DNA of 64,000 nucleotides. Source: a bacterium. GTDB lineage: Bacteria; Acidobacteriota; Aminicenantia; Aminicenantales; Aminicenantaceae. Position numbers and translations under genes: made by a program. The notes under the pieces were generated by a model, which was given only the letters and a program-made list of their open reading frames with translations, was not told where the DNA came from and searched no databases. This document shows, in pieces, positions 62,644-64,000 of the stretch; the first letter of the stretch is position 1, and each line of letters begins with the position of its first letter. The DNA lies in the NCBI GenBank assembly GCA_018335295.1, contig JAGXKI010000001.1, forward strand, positions 1 through 64,000. Reading direction: 5' to 3'.

Positions 62644-63861
62644 TTAAAACATCCGCATGGTTCGAGCTGGTTCAGTCCGGGCTGCGTGCAGGGCAGGAAA
62701 AGTACTCACCACTGCAGCGGTCAGGAGAATGGTTAGAGCAGGTATAACGAAACTTCTCAGGTTGATTTCTCCTTTCATCACTTCGATTTCCATACCTCCC
62801 CAGGTAAGGGGTTGACCTAGGGAAATACCCTGCTCGGCAAAATAGGAATTGACTCCAAATCCAAGTCCGGCTCCGATAACGATGCATATAAGACTCATAA
62901 GGATTACTTCGGTGAGAACCAATCGGAATACCTGAGCGGGTTTGGTTCCCAGAGCTTTCAGGACCCCGTATTCTCTTCTCCTTTCTAGGACAGACATCAA
63001 TACGGTGTTGAGAACTCCGATAGCCACCACCAGAATCACTACGATCAGCGAAATCCACATCCCTTGTTTATCTGCTTTCATGGCCATATAGAAGGTTTGG
63101 GCGAATTCCTGCCAGGGTTCCACAGAAATCTGAGGGTTCTGGATCTCTTTTTGAAGAGTCTGGGTCATGGATTTCACATCATGGAGACTTTTGAGAACGA
63201 TGGCGATTTCATGGACCTTTTGATCCAGAACCAGAAGTTCCTGGGCGTCTTGGATGTGGAGATAAAAGGAACTCCGGTTGGCAGCTTCATTACCCATATC
63301 CAGAAGCCCCTTGATGGTGTACCGGTCATTGGCGATGGAGCCGTCGGCCGCTTGAGACACGATGATGATATCTTCGCCCACCTGGGCCCCAAGGAGTTCG
63401 GCAAGCCCTTTTCCCAAAAGAGCTTCCTGAGAAGGTTGGGGCGAAAAATAATCTCCGTTGATCACCTTTTGATCAAAGTTGGTGGATTTTTTTTCTTTTT
63501 GAGGATGGACTCCGATAATCTGGGCTCCGGCGCTTTCCTCGGCTACAGAGACCAAACCTGCTGAGAAAACTCGGGGAGTCCAGGATTCGATCTTTTTTCT
63601 TTTCTCAATAAGGCTCTTTATATTTCCAAGTTCATCGATGGTTTTATAAAGGGAAGGTTTATCTAGATATCCTTTTTTGTGAATCTGAATGTGGCCTAAG
63701 CGATTACGGGTGAAAGTGTCGATGATGTAGTTATAGGTTCCATCGGCCCATCCGATAAAGAAGGATCCCAAAAGAAACCCAACAATCATACTGGAAGCTG
63801 TGAGGATGGTCCGCCTTTTGTGCCGGAACAAATTCCGGAAAGCCATTTTGATAGTGAGCAT
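62644..63861 (-). CDS. FtsX/LolC-type ABC permease (first copy)
   Basis: 405 residues with the same layout as the next gene: MLTIKMAFRNLFRHKRRTIL, helix 1, periplasmic domain (about 45-270), then ERRREYGVLKALGTKPAQVF, the FtsX-domain coupling motif, and two more helices. It begins one base after the stop of the LolA-like gene (TAACATG), so the two are translationally coupled. Confidence 0.87.
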   Translation of the reverse strand: MLTIKMAFRNLFRHKRRTILTASSMIVGFLLGSFFIGWADGTYNYIIDTFTRNRLGHIQIHKKGYLDKPSLYKTIDELGNIKSLIEKRKKIESWTPRVFSAGLVSVAEESAGAQIIGVHPQKEKKSTNFDQKVINGDYFSPQPSQEALLGKGLAELLGAQVGEDIIIVSQAADGSIANDRYTIKGLLDMGNEAANRSSFYLHIQDAQELLVLDQKVHEIAIVLKSLHDVKSMTQTLQKEIQNPQISVEPWQEFAQTFYMAMKADKQGMWISLIVVILVVAIGVLNTVLMSVLERRREYGVLKALGTKPAQVFRLVLTEVILMSLICIVIGAGLGFGVNSYFAEQGISLGQPLTWGGMEIEVMKGEINLRSFVIPALTILLTAAVVSTFPALHAARTEPARTMRMF

Positions 63862-63862
63862 G

Positions 63863-64000
63863 TTACATTCCCCTGCGGAGGTTTCTTAAAGTGAAAATGC
63901 TTTCATCAATGCCGATATCAAACCGGGCTTCAATGTACCGGAGAACAGTTTTATGTCCTTCTTTGGTTTGGGGAATGAGTTCCATAACAGAAGGAATGGT
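63863..64000 (-). CDS. LolA-like outer-membrane lipoprotein-sorting protein, C-terminal fragment
   Basis: The last 45 codons of a gene entering from the right edge: ...RYIEARFDIGIDESIFTLRN then LRRGM and stop. The pattern F-D-x-x-I/L-x-x-x-x-F-T-L-R-x-L-R-R is the characteristic C-terminus of the outer membrane lipoprotein-sorting protein (LolA/LolB-like fold) encoded ahead of FtsX-type ABC operons. It would be a periplasmic carrier handing substrate between membranes. Confidence 0.7.
   Translation of the reverse strand, partial: TIPSVMELIPQTKEGHKTVLRYIEARFDIGIDESIFTLRNLRRGM

Noticed and set aside
1-64000. CRISPR arrays, tRNA or rRNA genes, IS elements, phage or integration sites
   Set aside because: No regularly spaced repeats, cloverleaf-like sequence, transposase, integrase or flanking direct repeats were seen in the intergenic regions.

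Overview
The window reads as chromosomal DNA of a diderm, largely anaerobic, peptide-degrading bacterium. Evidence for two membranes: an LpxR-type lipid A deacylase, a Bam/Omp85-like barrel fused to a protease, a second outer-membrane barrel next to a LolA/FtsX/LolD-like set, and lipoprotein signal peptides. Evidence for oxygen-sensitive metabolism: 2-oxoacid:ferredoxin oxidoreductase, rubredoxin and superoxide reductase. The density of exported peptidases and the presence of a baeRF family 7 protein, an HPF-cold-shock fusion and an RsbRD-type domain resemble uncultured Acidobacteriota/Aminicenantes-like genomes; this placement is inference from gene content. No rRNA, tRNA, CRISPR array, IS element, integrase or phage gene was seen.

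Layout. 1-5.8 kb (minus): start of a sigma-70 factor leaving the left edge, then an M14-S9 peptidase operon with a good promoter (5793-5822) and an intrinsic terminator (262-294). 6-7.4 kb (plus): DUF4870 protein and LpxR. 7.4-14 kb (minus): six-gene run DUF523, TauE/SafE exporter, amino acid permease, aminotransferase, class C beta-lactamase-like hydrolase, MsrB-MsrA lipoprotein. 14.2-18 kb (plus): DUF456 and a sortilin-type BNR propeller protein, converging on fbaB. 19-34.9 kb (plus): RsbRD-N protein, exported tricorn protease, HAD phosphatase, two gamma-glutamyltransferases flanking a class V aminotransferase, a glycosyltransferase, then a hybrid histidine kinase / NtrC-type regulator / receiver-like protein, the last behind a sigma-54-type promoter. 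35-41.3 kb (minus): superoxide reductase, a 53-residue rubredoxin, a damaged 2-oxoacid:ferredoxin oxidoreductase locus (most of the beta subunit missing), a phosphoribosyltransferase and a UPF0182 gene broken by one in-frame TGA. 41.4-53 kb (plus): baeRF7, HPF-CSD, gluzincin-propeller-barrel protein, site-2 protease, Fpg, UspA, GalT, DJ-1/PfpI, CopB-type ATPase. 53-57 kb (minus): osmolyte-type ABC importer (ATPase, then a permease fused to a circularly permuted binding domain) in one operon with a histidine kinase. 57.2-59.4 kb (plus): sodium:solute symporter with three small membrane proteins. 59.4-64 kb (minus): LolA-like protein (cut by the right edge), two FtsX-type permeases, LolD-like ATPase and an outer-membrane barrel.

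How it fits together. Exported S9, M14, tricorn-like and GGT enzymes would release amino acids from proteins and peptides; permease, aminotransferases and the 2-oxoacid:ferredoxin oxidoreductase fit downstream fermentation. Stress functions (methionine sulfoxide repair, SOR/rubredoxin, ribosome hibernation, UspA, DJ-1, copper export, osmolyte uptake) are interspersed. The most notable points are the permuted binding domain at 54.5-56 kb, two apparently broken genes (KorB and UPF0182), the baeRF7/HPF-CSD pair and two candidate sigma-54 promoters.
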